Source: Tyto alba
Lineage: Eukaryota; Chordata; Aves; Strigiformes; Tytonidae
Length of the DNA: 64,000 bases
Reading direction: 5' to 3'
Assembly (NCBI RefSeq): GCF_018691265.1
Contig: NW_024881283.1
Coordinates: forward strand, 11,255,976 to 11,319,975
The translations under genes were made by a program, and so were the position numbers. Each line of letters starts with the position of its first letter. Positions within the stretch are counted from its first letter, which is position 1. This document shows, piece by piece, positions 1 to 14,200 of this stretch. Below the pieces are notes generated by a model that saw nothing but the letters and a program-made list of their open reading frames with translations, was not told where the DNA came from and searched no databases.

Positions 1-3000
1 GCTTCACTAATTTTTTCCTCTGACTTCCCAAGAGATATGACAGCAACTGGTAGCCTTATGTTTTGTATTTCAGCCCAGACACAATGGCCGGATTTCCTTT
101 CCAGGAAGAAATTTCACAAAACAAAAATTCTGAGTTGTGGATCGTATCAGTGGCTTTTGGAAAGCCATTTGTTGTGACATATGGCTGCATGCATGACATG
201 CCAAGCCCTGCCCTATGCTACTACTTACTGCTGCAGCACAGTGCCAAAAGCAGCAGCATGAGAAAATGCAGAGCAGAATTTACGCCTGGAAACACAAGCA
301 GTCCCTGGAACACCCAGACTAATCAATCTCATGCTGAACTGGAGAAAAGGGCTCTGTCACAGCATACTGCTCACTGGAAACAGAGAAGGCAAGTAACCTA
401 TGAAGGAAAAGCATAAATGGATTTGAAAATACTCAGGAAAAAGAATTTCCATATAAGACAGAAACCCCTTTGGTAACCAAATGCATGGGATTTCCATTTC
501 CAATATTTTTCAGAAAATTTATAATTGTATTAAAATGAGATCACACTGAGAGTGGTACAAATCAGACTTTTGTCACCATGAGCACAGAAAATCCACCAGC
601 TCTGTGTCACTAGTGTTACTAATGTTATTACACAATAAAAATTAAAACAGATTTGTTGAAAAGCAATTCAAAATGTCCCTTAAAAACATTGCATAAACCA
701 AAAATCCAGTTTAATTTCAAGGCCAGTATATTAACAAATACCGTGTCTCAATTTTTTGAGTCCTAGTTGTAGAAGAAATAGCAAGAATATTTAACTAGGT
801 GTTAAGATAACCTTGGAAATATACCCCCAAAGACTTTAAGACTTTCACACCTAGCTTTCTTTATGTTAAACAGTATTACTCATGTCAGGCAGTATGATCC
901 CACTCAGGGAAAGAATTTATGGGAGGATATATAATCTGAAAAGTGGAAATTAAGTATAAGGACTTCTCATTATGACAGTTGTCTCTTTACAGATGGCAAA
1001 ATACGGAAATCTCCAGGAAAACCATAGCTTGGACCTGAATAGTTTAAGCAGATAACTGGAATGGTGACGAAGACAGATTGTAAGTTAAAAAAAATAAATC
1101 AAGAAAGAAAAATTAAAATAAAGATGCACTGAAAATATCTGTCCAGAACACTGATAATCAGAATATTGAGCTGAATAGTATACGACCATGTAGCCTGGGC
1201 AGTGATGAGTATCCATAACAGTACATTACCTTGTGGCGCTAGTGTCCTTTAGCCTATGAGCTTAACATCAGCAGACAGCCAGATGGAGGATATAAGGAAG
1301 GTCATGATGGCTTTCTCATAGTTTCCCAAAGAGCCTGTAGATCTTAAATCCACACGGACTCCTAGACCATATAGCAATGTAGGAAAATGACATCTGAACA
1401 CTTAAGATTGGTAGACCTTTCAATAGTTAGGCTTTTCAGCAGGCCTTACATGAGAGATCTGCTAAACTTTTGGCCTCAACCAAAAGTTATACTTAGCACT
1501 ACAATGAGAGTATAACTTTCCAGATTTCACTTCTGTTCCAGTGTGTTAGCAATACAGCTGAATCATAAAACATTGACTGTAGAGCTGGCCACGTGCACTG
1601 AGATAAGAATGGCCACTTCCTTCAGAATAATAGTGTACCCCATTGAAAAATGTTTTCATTTAAGACAGACATCGGGTTAGGATCTTAGTACTTCCTATGA
1701 TTTCACTTTATACTTAATGCCGCTGCTTACTGCCTCAAAATGTAAGAGACAAGAACCAATTTCTCAATGACCAACACAGTATCCTTTCTGCTCTTTAAGC
1801 AATGACAGATCACTAAGACTCACATCTAAAAACCTTTGCAGGTAGAGTGAACCTCAGGAGTTCAAACTTTTCAAAGACACTTCAAGAATAAAACTACAGC
1901 AGATACAAACACTAAATAATTTCTAATATTAATTCACTGGTTATTGCTGGCCTTTATGTTACGCTTAAGCTACTCAAGATTACACAGGAAGTCCATGGCC
2001 TACAGCAGTACCTACTGATCTTCATGAGGCAATCTTTGCTTTTCATATTTCCAGATAGATGGATAGTACTTACACCACTTTTAAATTAAATGTTCTCAAG
2101 ACCTACTGCCTACAGTTAAGAGATGAATTCCAAGAACTCATGACAAGCTTATAGGTATACATGAGCATTCCTAACATTAAACTGGCCTTTTAAACCAGTA
2201 TTTTTATTTTTGTATCACTGTATCTTGTATCACATCCTACCTTTGAGACTAAAAGCACAAAATGTCAAGCCTCTCCTCTGATTTGGAACTTCCACTTAAA
2301 CAACAAAGACTTCAGCAAGAATTCTCCTTTCAAGTGTACTGTTGCATGTCTTGAAAAGCCACAAGCAAACACTGAAAGTACCTTTAAAGAACAGTTCCAC
2401 TTGTAGCGTCCACTGCCAGATGAAAGGGAATGGGAGGAAAGACAGCAAAGCTTTCAAGATGAGCAGCAGTTGACAGACTTTAAACTGTGATTTGCCACTG
2501 ACTATAATAGAACAAAGGACTATTAGCCAGTAAAACTATGTGAGCCATGCATGGCAATACTATAATGTTTTATTCAATAGTAAACATGGTCTTCTTTGTG
2601 GAAATACTGAGTGCTGAATGGAAATGGCCATTCTGTATAGACAGAAATGTTAAGTTTCAACAAGAAGTGTAAATGCAAAGAAAACTACAAAAAGACCCTT
2701 GGCTCATCTAATTGATCAAAACAGATATAAAATAAGTAAAAAGTCTGCTAATTACTGAAAAAAGAAATAAAATAGTAAAAATTGGCTATATTCCATCTCT
2801 TGAGAAAGAACACACATAGTCAAGTCTTTTTAGCATTTCTCTAGCTTACTACACCTTCTATCTGTTGAATAACTGAAATTATCTATTTCCAATTATCTAT
2901 ATCTAAGAATATTTTCAAAATTGCACTCCAAGCTTCCCTTACTCTGTCCTAATAAGTGTGTCTGAAGCCAAAATAACTGTATGTGACAGGGGCAAGAAAA

Positions 3001-3913
3001 AAAATGACTACCTTCTATGTTTATATTTCCAGGGTCTCAAGAATGCTTTAATAGTTTAACCTAGTATACACATATCAGCTATTAACCACATCAAGTAAAC
3101 TTTTCAAAATAATGCCAGAATTTGTAGCAAGTTTGTTTGCATCATTTCAGATTTTAAATATAGTCAAGAGCCATGACAAACAAAAGTATCTACATTGTTG
3201 TTCACGATGCACGTACCAGGTGTCTATATGTCTGTATGTTGAATTACCTGTGGAAGACAAGATGAGAAGAAGCTGTTGAGAGTTGTTAATGCACAGCATC
3301 AGTAAATAATAACCAGGTTTATAACTATACAGAGGGAAATGCATGTTCCTAACTTTGCTGACACAGCTGCACTGGCAAGACTGAGAAATGAGAGACCAAA
3401 GCAGACATTAAAATCTAAGAGGACAACAAACTTGGAAGTGTGTAGCAGAAACGTAAGTGGCCCAAAAGGTGGTCAGATCAGCAAGGGCTAACAAACTGGA
3501 AAGATGGATAGGTGCACTCTGATGCAGACTTCTTCCAGACAGAGATGTCACCTAGAAAATTAATACCAACAGATTTTCTTTAAAGACCATTACTCTGTCA
3601 CTTTAATTGACTTTAGAGTGAAATATCCTCAGGATGGGAAATGGTTTACCTACGTCAAAGCAAGACACATCTCTTAAGGTAATGCAACCAGAAAGTAGGA
3701 TTGGTCCTCAAAGACTCATCCTAAAACTGATCACCCAGGGACCACTGAAGGAAGCTAGGCTTCTTGAGTGATCTGAATGCATAACAAACTCATGTACAGG
3801 GGAATGCCATTCATTCTAAAACCTGAAGAGAGAAAGTACTAAGTTATAAGCTGATTCTCTAAAAATATTGAAGCCAGTTATTTAACCTTAATCAAACTTT
3901 ACCCTGTGTAATT
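1..3913. other. Unique non-coding sequence, no feature recognised
   Basis: AT-rich sequence with frequent stops in all frames. No CR1, LTR or simple-repeat signature was recognised. The first 400 bases hold an open frame with a pyrimidine-AG acceptor-like sequence just before it (near position 72). Its codons show no family I recognise, and without a matching donor or a homologue I do not call an exon. Nothing else in this block stands out. Confidence 0.5.
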
Positions 3914-3933
3914 AAAAAAAAAAAAAAAAAAAA
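3914..3933. repeat. Poly-A run, 20 nt
   Basis: Uninterrupted A homopolymer. No retrotransposon body is recognisable upstream, so it is a simple repeat and not a demonstrated poly-A tail. Confidence 0.9.
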
Positions 3934-3957
3934 GTCTACAGGATATAATTCTCTATT

Positions 3958-4006
3958 AGAAGAAAAAAAAAAAAAGAGGAGGAGAAGGAGAGGAAAAAAA
4001 AGAGAA
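3958..4006. repeat. Homopurine tract, 49 nt
   Basis: Contains only A and G on the plus strand, with a GGA/GAA-rich centre flanked by A runs. It lies 25 nt after the poly-A run. Such tracts can adopt triplex structure, but nothing here shows a function. Confidence 0.85.
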
Positions 4007-4315
4007 CCACCTATAAAGAAATGTTTCTAATAACCTTTGCCAATTGCTAATTCTCACAGAGTGTTAAAAAGTTCTTTTTTCTGTGGAAAGTTCACAGAAC
4101 TGGTATAATCTGTTATGTTCCTTTAAGTCTTTGTTGTCTAAATAGGAGTTACAATTTAAAGCTAATACAAATAACTGAATCACAGGAAAAATACCCTCCA
4201 ACCATGAAAAATAAATATTCAACATTCTCACCTTATCTTATATACTTCATAGTTCTGTTTCTCCACTGCATATTAAGTGGGACCTGTCACACGAAACTAA
4301 TACTGTGTTAGCTCT

Positions 4316-4352
4316 GAAGGAAAAAAAAAAAAAAAAGAAAAAAAAAGAAAAG
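4316..4352. repeat. A-rich homopurine tract
   Basis: 37 nt of A with sparse G, containing a 16-nt A run. Low-complexity sequence. Confidence 0.85.
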
Positions 4353-7300
4353 TTGTCACTGAACTGGAAGGTGCCAGCTGCAGAACTGACGTCATCTGTG
4401 ATAGGATAATTCCAGGCCTACAGACTAAATTCTCTTCAGATTCTGAAAAAAAAGGATGACTAACTTTCCACAGATTACTGTGCAGTTCAAGTACCATTTG
4501 CTGGTGGTTTGGGCACCCATCATTAACTGTTTTGAGAAACCTGAAATTAACAGTGAATTAAAATGCAGCAGACAGAGCAGCACGTACTGTCTTCCAGATT
4601 TTTTTCAGAATTCATGTCAGCAATGCATTTTGTCCCTCAGACTTTAAATACAAGTTGCATTGTCCTTCTCAGGTACAGAATCCACCAACTTTTCAGAAAA
4701 GACCTGATACTCAGAAGAATGAAAGAGGGCCCTGAAGGGCAGGGAAAAAAGAGAAAGCAGAAAATCTGGTGGAGAAAACCATACAAGAGCAGCATGACAA
4801 AAAAACATTGCAGGAAGAATATGTGCCATTACCTATTAAGAGAGAGAGAGCTCAAACAAAACAATGAAAAGAAAGACTGTCTAACATCTGTATAAAAGCA
4901 TTGTCCTTCCCTGAAGCAGCCTCTAATTCACATTTAAGTAGAAAGATGATTTGACATCACAATATTAACAACAGGTATTTTAACAACCGATGAAGAAGAA
5001 TCACAGTGACTTCATTATTTGCAATTGCAATGGGACACAGATCGTGCCATAGGAATGTCATGGTGATTGCTAGGCAGTGTCTGGAATAATAAAATTCACA
5101 GGACATGACATGAGTTTTAAGAGAATGAGAACTCAAACAGTATCAACACACTACAGCAACCCAGAAATGCTGAAGTTGTAAAGAAATTGTCAAGTTGTTC
5201 ATGAAGCACTTCATGAACAGGAAGCTGAAATTCCTTGGAAACAGAACTGACAGCTAAATTGGAAAAGACAAAGTTACTTTTACTTATTGGACTAACCGTT
5301 GAAGGACAATAAAGAAAGGAAATATACTTAAGAAATTGCAAAAGGAAGGAAAATACCCACTACTACCAGTTGATCTAAAAACCTAGAGTCCAGAATTAGG
5401 CAACATTATGGCAGAAAGTTCAACCTTTTAAGTAAGATGTGATTAAAAAGGCAACATGAAAATGGACCAACCCATACGCCAAATCATCAAATACCAGAGG
5501 AATATCAACATGCATATAATATTTACGAAAAGGTGAGGAGAAACGTAATAAGCATCTCAAGGAAAGAAACAAGCATAGTGAAAGAACTGAGAAAGTCTTG
5601 ATTTTACTTCTAATTTGCAAAACCGCCAGCATAAAATCAATTTGAAGACAACAACTAAGCAGATACAATGTATACTCACATTTTATCTAATCTGTCCAGT
5701 GGATTCTGGGCTGCAAGGTACAATCTCTAAAAATTATTTTTCCCCTGCCAAATATTACAGTTGTGTCTAATGTAAAAATAGTCTACATGTACACTGATAA
5801 GTTAAAAGGAGAGGGCTTTTTTTTTCAGTGCAAGCAGTCTGTGTAATGATCCCATCTTATCACTGGCACCAAATGTACCCTACCCAGACACCTGAGAAAG
5901 AAATACATGAAACTCACTGGAATTGTGATGGTCACTAGATCTCCAAGTGTGAATGGCTACTGCAGACTTCAGGAAGTGCCTGTCACAACTCATCTATTTT
6001 GATGTCCATTATGAAACCCTCCTGGGGTTAAATAATACACAGATACAAGACAGTTTCACCTCTACTGAAAGGGGTTTAAAAATGAAATTAGACATGTTTT
6101 TGAGGCAAAATCTTTTGCAGTTAACTCCCCAGTTCTGCACATATTCCTGTAGAATCTGTGGCCAAAGGAACATCCTCTAAACCATTTCCCATCACCTACT
6201 CTGATCTGTCAACTTCAATTGGGCTTTTCTTGTAGCACTACTTCTCCTATGCTGAGAGGGTAACAAACAAACAGCTCAACTTATCCTTCTAGATTTACAA
6301 CTGCAATCTGAAAAACTGCACTTATTCTACTTGTTTAACAGTCTGAACTGTTTTAATATACAGTATTCACTACTGCACGTTTTAGACTACTGTACTTTAC
6401 CTATTTCCATCATTTGTTTCTTCTTCCCTAGTATCTGTGGTACAGAAACATTAGGAGAGTCACTTTTTTCACTCTGAGGCTACTCCCTATAATAAAATAT
6501 TCAAAAGAGGCAGAAAAATTCCACTCTATTAGCATATCTACTGATCAATAAGACAAAAATGGTAAGTTATAATATGTAGAATTGTTAGGACTATCATTTA
6601 TTTGTAATTGTTTGCTTCATTTTTTAAATTACCTTGCAGCTGGAAGAAGTGAAATAAATTGAATTCTTCTGAACAGAACTGTCTAACAATCTTCTTTCAT
6701 CTGGGGGCATTTTTAGGAAGAAAAATGTATTCCAAATCAGATTAATCGAAAAGCTGGAAAAGCATCTTGGTAGTTTGACATGTAAAGCAGTCAGACAAAA
6801 CCCACAAAAAGTTCACAAGACCGTAAAACCACTATGCAAAAGCCGTGCTAGAAAGAACTTTAAAAATAGAGCTAAATGCAAATACAGTAGATCAAAAAGA
6901 GAAATACTGAAAAGGCAACTTGAACTCTCTGAGCAAACTGTCCTTATTTTTCTGCAGCTTATGAGGACTTGCCAACAACCTGCAGCAAATTGCATATTAA
7001 GCCACATCTAGGAGAAAGGGCCAAAACATACCAATTACAGATTTCCAGCCAGATGCTTTCATTCGCTGGTTTAGATAACATGATTTCCTCCACTGTCATC
7101 ATTTCTCTGCCACTCCTCAAAGAGAAATGACTCTTGACTAAGAAGGACAGCACCGCTACAGACTATGAAATTTGTGCCACATGATTTAACTGAGGAAATT
7201 TCTTAGGTTTTAATTTGTTTTACAATGGGAATTGGAGTCTTAATATTGGATTATTATTATTATATCACTGTTTATTAATTTACTTTCATATAACAACTAT

Positions 7301-10029
7301 GGCAAAGGTCATTCTGTTCCTCTGTAAGTGGAGAGAAAAATCAAAACCTTGTTTTCTCAAAGGCAAACCACTGTTGCTCTTATCCAGACTGTTATCAACT
7401 CTATCTTAAGCTTGCATCACTCTGCTCTTTTTATTTCTTTGCTCTTTTATCCCCCCCACTTTTTTTGTCCTTGTCCTTTTTTGTTTAAAAAGAGAAAGGG
7501 GCTTCATACTCAGAGGAACTTGTCCACAGTCCACTCTAGCTTCTATGAAGTTCCCAGACAAGCTCTATGGTAAACAGTCTGATTTGAAGGGTTCTAAAGA
7601 CTCTGTGTTGCCAGTAATTGTTTTCTGTATATTCTAGGGAAGTTATTAAGTGATCAGCTACTGCCTTAGAGGGGGAAATATTCTAGATTTTGTGTCCCTC
7701 TGTAATCCATCCACTCAAGAGTAGTTTTTGATGAATATACTACAAATAAGCTCTCAGAGTAAAGGATGACTAATTTTCTGTTAAATGCGTCTTCTTACAA
7801 ACCAATTGTATAAAAATGAGCAACAAAGCATCACAACTGATGGTACAAAGGAGCAGGCAATTGCTGTCAAATCGTGTCTATATTTAGCACTCAGTAGCCC
7901 AAACCAGTAACTTTTCAAGTCTCCGTTATTTTGTCTAGCAAATACTGGTGCAGGCAATGGAAATAATTATGAGGATTTCCTTTATAACGGTCATTATTAT
8001 GGCTACTTCTTTCAGATAATTTCTTATTCATGGAATGCTAGTAAATGAATAGACAGAAAATGACACAAGCATAAGATAAACAGCCAGTGTTTGAACAAAA
8101 CAACTGCAGAGAAGCAGGCTTCCTATTAATTTCTCCCCCTAGTACCTCCCCATGAATGAAAACAATTCCTAGCTTAAAACAAACCTGTTTAGTCATTTCA
8201 AACTCTTAACCAAAGTATATCTTAAATACTCATGTACCACAAGAACGAGATGGAAAAAACATACCACAAATATTCACTAAAATTAAGAAAAGTGATCCTG
8301 CTTGAGCTGTGCTCTATTGTTCATTGTAGTACTGTTCCACTAGTCCATTAGCAAGTAAATTGTGATTAATAATTAGACAAACATTTGAATTTATATAAGC
8401 AGGTGAATACCACTAAAATTAGAACTCTGCATTCCTAAACAGGGAGCAAGCAACTCCAATGATCCCTTTCTTATCATAGCTAAGTAACACAAACCAAGTT
8501 TAAAATTCAGACCAAAAATTGTTCAGGAAATTATTTAAATGGACAAACAAACCTAAGAAAAATGCTGTCTGTGTATGGATGTTAAATGCATTCCATGCAA
8601 ATGCAAATGTCTATTTAGAATGTTTCAGTAGTTGTTTATGCAGCAGCACTACAATTAGTGTCCGTGTAACTATTAAAAGATCAAACCAGCAATGAATTGC
8701 TAGAAGAAATCCATCCCTTACACACTCACTACGTTCCAAAATGAGACTTTCTGTAATGTATTGTCCTCTGTAAAAATAAATCCATTAAACATAGTCAGGG
8801 GTTTAAGAGGTTAAAAGCTGGAACAACAACAGAAGATCTAAACAGACACAGAATAGCAAGAGCATGGGAATATGCTGACTCACTATCAGACCCGATTCAG
8901 CAGGTATGAGCCACTCTACTCTGACTTTTCCACTGTCACACTTTCCATAAGCTTTCCTTTCAACCATGCCTTCTCAAATCTCCTTTTATGCTGCTTGCTC
9001 TCCTTGGGGCAAGGCAACCAAAGTGAATAGAGTGCACCAAGTTCTGAAGACTTTCATATTCATCTTTGCAAAAAAGTAGAACCTACTGACAGTCTCTTTC
9101 AAAAGAGGTATCAAATCAAAACCCAATGATGAAATGCCAATGTCTTCACATAGTGTTAACAATCCACATAATCAAAAAGACACAAATCAATACACATGTA
9201 CTTTTATGACTTTGCCTCTCACTGTACAGATAACCCAGTCTATGGTATGACAGATACGCTTTTTATGCTTTTATATATTTTGGGCACACACTAATAAGAG
9301 ACTTCCTTCTCAGCAGTATTTCTGAAGTAAGAAGATTTTTCTGTTCACAGAAAGTAAAAAACTTCATTGTGCAATTATCTGGTTTGATGAACATTTCAAA
9401 TATTAACGGCAAGGATTAAAAGGAAGAAACAGTATTTCCCAACTTCAGCAGCTTGGCAAATTGAAGCACTGGAAACCAGAAAACAACTGGTGAGTTTATA
9501 AGGAACATGTCTCCATGAGCCATAGAAGGGCTCTGCTATGGCACTGGTCAACAGATTTCTGTTACTGCTTAACCCAGCATCAACATTTATAGTCCAGCAA
9601 CAAGAACTTTAAACAGGTAGATTCAAAGAACTGATTTGCAGCCAAATGTCGATACAGAAGAAATGGACCCTCAAAATTACTTTGATGAAATGACTTGTAC
9701 TGAAGTACCAATATTAGATTGAATGCTGTGTACTAGAAAATTGCATTAAATCAGTAAATAAGGATTTTTTAGCCTCACTAAGAAGGACAAAGGTCTCTTA
9801 GGGCATGTCTATGTTTAGATTAACTAGCAGGATTTGGGTTTGCTTATGGCCATTGACTGCTGGGACATTTAAAGTATCTTGATGGATCAGATGTGTACTA
9901 TACACAGCGATTGAATTTCTCCTACTTTAAAAAAAGGGGGACCAACATATTCAGGACCAACTGATATCCTATTTGCTTAAGATATGCTGGACCTGGACTG
10001 GAATAAGTAACAAGTGGAGCAGTGGTAAA
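4353..10029. other. Unique AT-rich non-coding sequence
   Basis: No coding potential recognised: the open frames are 60-110 codons, overlap on both strands, and have no recognisable domains. One short perfect palindrome occurs at 5197-5218. A T/C-rich patch with CCCCCC lies near 7450-7490. I recognised no CR1 or LTR sequence in this block. Confidence 0.5.
5197..5218. repeat. Short perfect inverted repeat (10-bp arms, 2-nt loop)
   Basis: GTTCATGAAG is followed by CA and then by its exact reverse complement. It is an isolated hairpin or cruciform-capable sequence with no T tract or gene end beside it, so it is not a terminator. Confidence 0.8.
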
Positions 10030-10600
10030 TATGAAAATTAGTGAAGCAGAGGAAAATGCATTAGCAGCAGTACAGAAAACAGAAGGGAAGCAAAGGTGAC
10101 TAAAACTGAAGGAAAAAGGGTTTGTATGTTGGATTCAGGGATGTAAGTGACATAAATGATAAAGGGACACATGCAAAGGGAGAGGTAAAACGGGAAATGA
10201 TGAAATAGTAAGTCATGCTGAACAAATCTGATTAACTTCTGTGAAAAAGTTGCAATAAGAACCGATGGAACAGTCATAATTTCTCTGGACTTCAAGATGG
10301 CTTATAATACTTCACAGTAGAAAAAGCTAGGATAAAAGTTCAGTAAATACAGTGCAGATAAAAATAGCAATTCTAGATTGAATTCAAAACAAGGTTAGTA
10401 AGAAACAGCAGATAGGTAAAGAACAGATAGAACACTGACAGCTGTGCAAATGGCTGTTTGACCCCCTCTTACTTAGACAAGGTACAATGATGAACAAGGA
10501 AGTTCTGAAGAAATTACAGCTGTCACCATAAAATACCAAGTTGGAAGGGAGGTTTGGTAATGTAGGTGATACGGTCAGAGTCCCAGTGACCCTACTTAAA
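10030..10600 (+). mobile_element. Very old CR1-like LINE remnant (reverse transcriptase region), probable
   Basis: The plus strand resembles, at low identity, the stretch of CR1-family LINEs that encodes the end of the reverse transcriptase. Near 10287 the pattern CTGGACTTCA...GGCTTATAATAC recalls the LINE 'dFSKAFDT' segment. Near 10530-10580 the pattern ACCAAGTTGGAAGGGAGG...GTAATGTAGGTGATAC recalls the 'GDTKLGG' segment. Stops and frameshifts occur throughout, so no protein is possible. The match is from memory of the family pattern and the borders are approximate. If correct, the copy is much older than the other CR1 copies in the window. Confidence 0.4.
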
Positions 10601-11102
10601 ACTAGATGATTTGCTTGCTGATAAATATATTCTTCCTTAATTGAACTTCTAGGCTAAAAATTGACAACAGAATGAGACTTTGCAAGAGACCCACTATCCT
10701 GAAAGAAAAGACAACTGGAACATTTTGCTGTAACTTGAGAGAAAGTGGTAATTTTCTATCTCTAGGTAAATCTGGTCAACATGTGTTTCTGATTTTGTAA
10801 CTTTCTAATTTTAAGCTTCACCAACTGGGATTTTCTCTTTAAATCATTTTAGAAGCAATTTAATTGGGATGTTTGCGGGGGAAGCCAATCTTTGATCACA
10901 AGGAGGGCTGTGTTTACCTGAAAAAGCTATTGCATAAAAAGAATATTTACTGAATTTCTCATGTTTAGTTATAATGAACTGTTTTTCATGCTAAGAAGCA
11001 TAGTGTTTTTCATTCCCTCTACTTCCTTAACAGCTTGTTTTAATAAAATACTATGCATTGTCTTTATATTGTACGCTCTCCGAGACCGGAACTGCCTCCT
11101 TA

Positions 11103-11126
11103 AACAAAACAAACAAACAAACAACA
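11103..11126. repeat. (AAAC)n simple repeat
   Basis: About five imperfect AAAC/CAAA units. Confidence 0.85.
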
Positions 11127-11243
11127 AAGAACTTATATAAATAGCATTCAGTACAGTGGGATCCTGGCCATAGACTTCAATTGAAAATATAAATGAACAA
11201 CCTTCAGAGAGTTCTGTAGATTTATTAATGTTATACATTATTA

Positions 11244-11274
11244 AATGTATATTATAGTATATAAAATATACATT
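11244..11274. repeat. AT-rich inverted repeat inside an AT-only patch
   Basis: AATGTATATT is followed 11 nt later by its reverse complement AATATACATT. The surrounding 11,230-11,310 is almost pure A and T. It could extrude as a cruciform or be a locally unstable AT patch; base composition alone makes such pairing likely. Confidence 0.6.
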
Positions 11275-14200
11275 AATAAATATAAAAATTATAATTATAT
11301 TAATGTTTTAAATACACCTTTGGATATGATGGCTCTGCCACACTATCAGAAACAAACACAAAGTAAATTTTTGAGGGTCAGATTAGGCAGGCAATTAAGC
11401 ATGTGTACACCATGAAATGATTTTGAAGATGACAGAGTATAGTAAAGTTACCACTCTACTAGCTTGAAGTTGGCAAAAGAATGCGTCCATTATTAGAACA
11501 CAAAAGGATTTTCTTCATGATGTTTTAAATGTACACTTTAACATTTTATTCCTATATTCTATTGAAACCTTCAACAGATTGCACTGAAATGACACACAGT
11601 GGCATAATATAATTGCAGGCAAAACCTTTAAGGGCCTAATTACTTTGCATAGTTATTCTTTCATAATGTTTGGAGACACTAAGACAGCCCCTTCCTTGCA
11701 TTTTTCAGCACTTGACATTCTTCATTCTCCAAGTGCTCTTGTGAACTGCAGAAGTGCCAGAAATCTGCCCCAAGCTTCATTCCAACTGCATTGTGCATTA
11801 TTCTACTTGCGGGTATGGACATTTCTAAAATTAAAAAAGCCACCTTGTTTCCAATAGAGGTGTTCAATACTATTCACTTACAGAATCTGACTATCTTCTA
11901 AACCTATTTCGCAGCATTGTCCTGTTAACAGTATTATATTGGGCAAAGTACTCTATAGATGAGGAGTACTAAACAGCTAAAGGCGGAAAATAAAACAAAA
12001 GGATTTCTTCATTTTACTCAACATTCTTTCCCTGTTCTATCACTCTCCTCTCTTCATCCTGGTTACATTCTTTTTCAAATAATTTTAGTTTTATCTACTG
12101 AAAATTATCAATAGGGTGAGGATTTCTACTACTGTATTTTCCTCAACCTCATCCACAGAAACAATAAAAGATTTTTGCATCTAAGACTTCTTCTACTTCC
12201 AATGTCTCATATTCGGTAGTATATAATTATATTTTGGTCATAAACACTGTGAAGAACAGCATGCCTTCTGAAAATGAAAGAGAAAGAAAAATGAAAACTA
12301 GCAACAACCATTGCCTTGGGCCTCATCGCTGCTAAATACTGTGGAGAGTTTGAAGGTCCTCGAGATAGTTGTTTTGATAACCCAAACTGAAGGCTTAGCT
12401 ATTATGAATCCTTCTCTCTAAACAAAATCTGCTCCAAAATTGGTATGTTGTAGAAGATTAACTTTACATAAGCAATAAATGACAGCAAATATGCAGGTGG
12501 AGATCAAATAGGACTGCTGTGCAACACTACTTACTCTGTTCAACTGTGAGGAAGTATTTCCCTAAGCATCCTGGCATCTGAACACACACTGATCTGTATG
12601 TCACTTCAAAGCTTGTGGCCCTGTTTCCCAGATATGATTGGCTAACATTTCTATCCTAATCACCTATCATCAGCAAATAACTATATTCCTTGCATTGGAT
12701 CTTATGTCATTTTTCTCTGAAAAATGATTGACATCACTGGTGTTCACTGCTGCTAACTCACAATTAACAATTAAGAGGGAGTGTTCTCCACCTCTTCACT
12801 ACAAGAAATGAGGGCATCAAGTGAAACTAGCAGGTTAGAAGTTTAAAGTGGAGAGGAAAAAAAGGGGCATAAGTCTTCAGACAGCACTTAGTTAAGCTCA
12901 GGAACTCACCAGAAGATGCCATGTTAAAGATGTTATCAGCTCAAGATGTAAGGGCACAAGCTATCAGAAGAGGTAGAACAATTGCAAGAAGTCCTGTAAT
13001 TACAAAGCGCTGAAGATTCAAACGGAACACAGGGACAGTAGTGCTGTATACTTAGTGTACATTCTAGGGGCAATATACTTGCTATACTCTCACATTCTTT
13101 CCCCAGACATCTGCTTTTGGCCTGTGCCAGACAAGGTAACAGGCCAACTAGGCTTTTAGCCAAATGCCATACAAGTCTCCAATGTTACAGCTCTCTGCTG
13201 CAAAACATGAATCCACTGCAAATACATGAAGTGATGGATTCCCTTGGGTAACTCTTGGTAGAAAGAGAAACAGTACACTCCACAAAATGGCCAAACACAG
13301 GGAGCTTTTAGCAAAATGGGAACTCTGGAGAAGGAGACTTCTAGCAACACTCACAATCCTGACATGAGATGCTTAGGCCTAATGGAATGTGCACTGATGC
13401 CCTGAGAGTGTTTATCAGCACACCAGTTCCATGGACAGTGCAGTTTCTGTGCTGCACACCGTGCTGTGCCCTAAAGGTGTTGCAGAGATCCTAACTGGAC
13501 TAATGCAGAGCCTCTGGTCCCAAACCGCTGCCTCTCTGCTCCCTTCTCAGTACAGTTGCCTTCATAATAATCATAAAAAGCTCTTTATGAGGTTTCATAG
13601 ACATTACAGGTACTTCTGAGTAAAATGTTTTTAATTTCAACAGATTAGAAGAAACTTGGACATGCAAAAATTATAGTTTGCTGAAAGCAATAGTGTAATT
13701 TACCATCGAAGTTAGGATTAGAATTTACCTCCCGAACATTTTTATCAGGCTTCTTTGCAGAAACAAAAAATACGGGGGAAAATGAGGAATACTCACAGAT
13801 TAAGTTGTTTGCAATTTAATTGTTGCAAAAACAGCTACAACATATTGATGTTTAAATAGTGATTTATTTTGGATGATCCTTTTTCCCTTCTCCAAAGTCT
13901 GTTTTTCTTCAGAACAGGAATAAGATGCATCTTTTCCAACAGAAGGTAGAGTCAAACATTTCTACCTCATCTCTTTTTGAAAAATGTTAGGCATTAAGCT
14001 GTATCCATGTCTGAAATCCACAACTGTAGAGAAAAGGTGCAAAATATTTCCTCCTAATTAGGTGTTCAATACAGAATGAGGAAGAATGCACTGGTATGTA
14101 CCAGTATTCCTTCACCACTTACATATGTTTTCCCTCTCCTGAATCCGAACACAAATCTGAATTTTTCTTTTGAAAATATTTTCAAGCCAAAGGAAGAAGG

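Noticed and set aside
63..416. Open frame of about 117 codons after an acceptor-like sequence
   Set aside because: The frame opens with TTG, not ATG, and has no recognisable product. The donor-like GCAAGTAAC near its end is weak.
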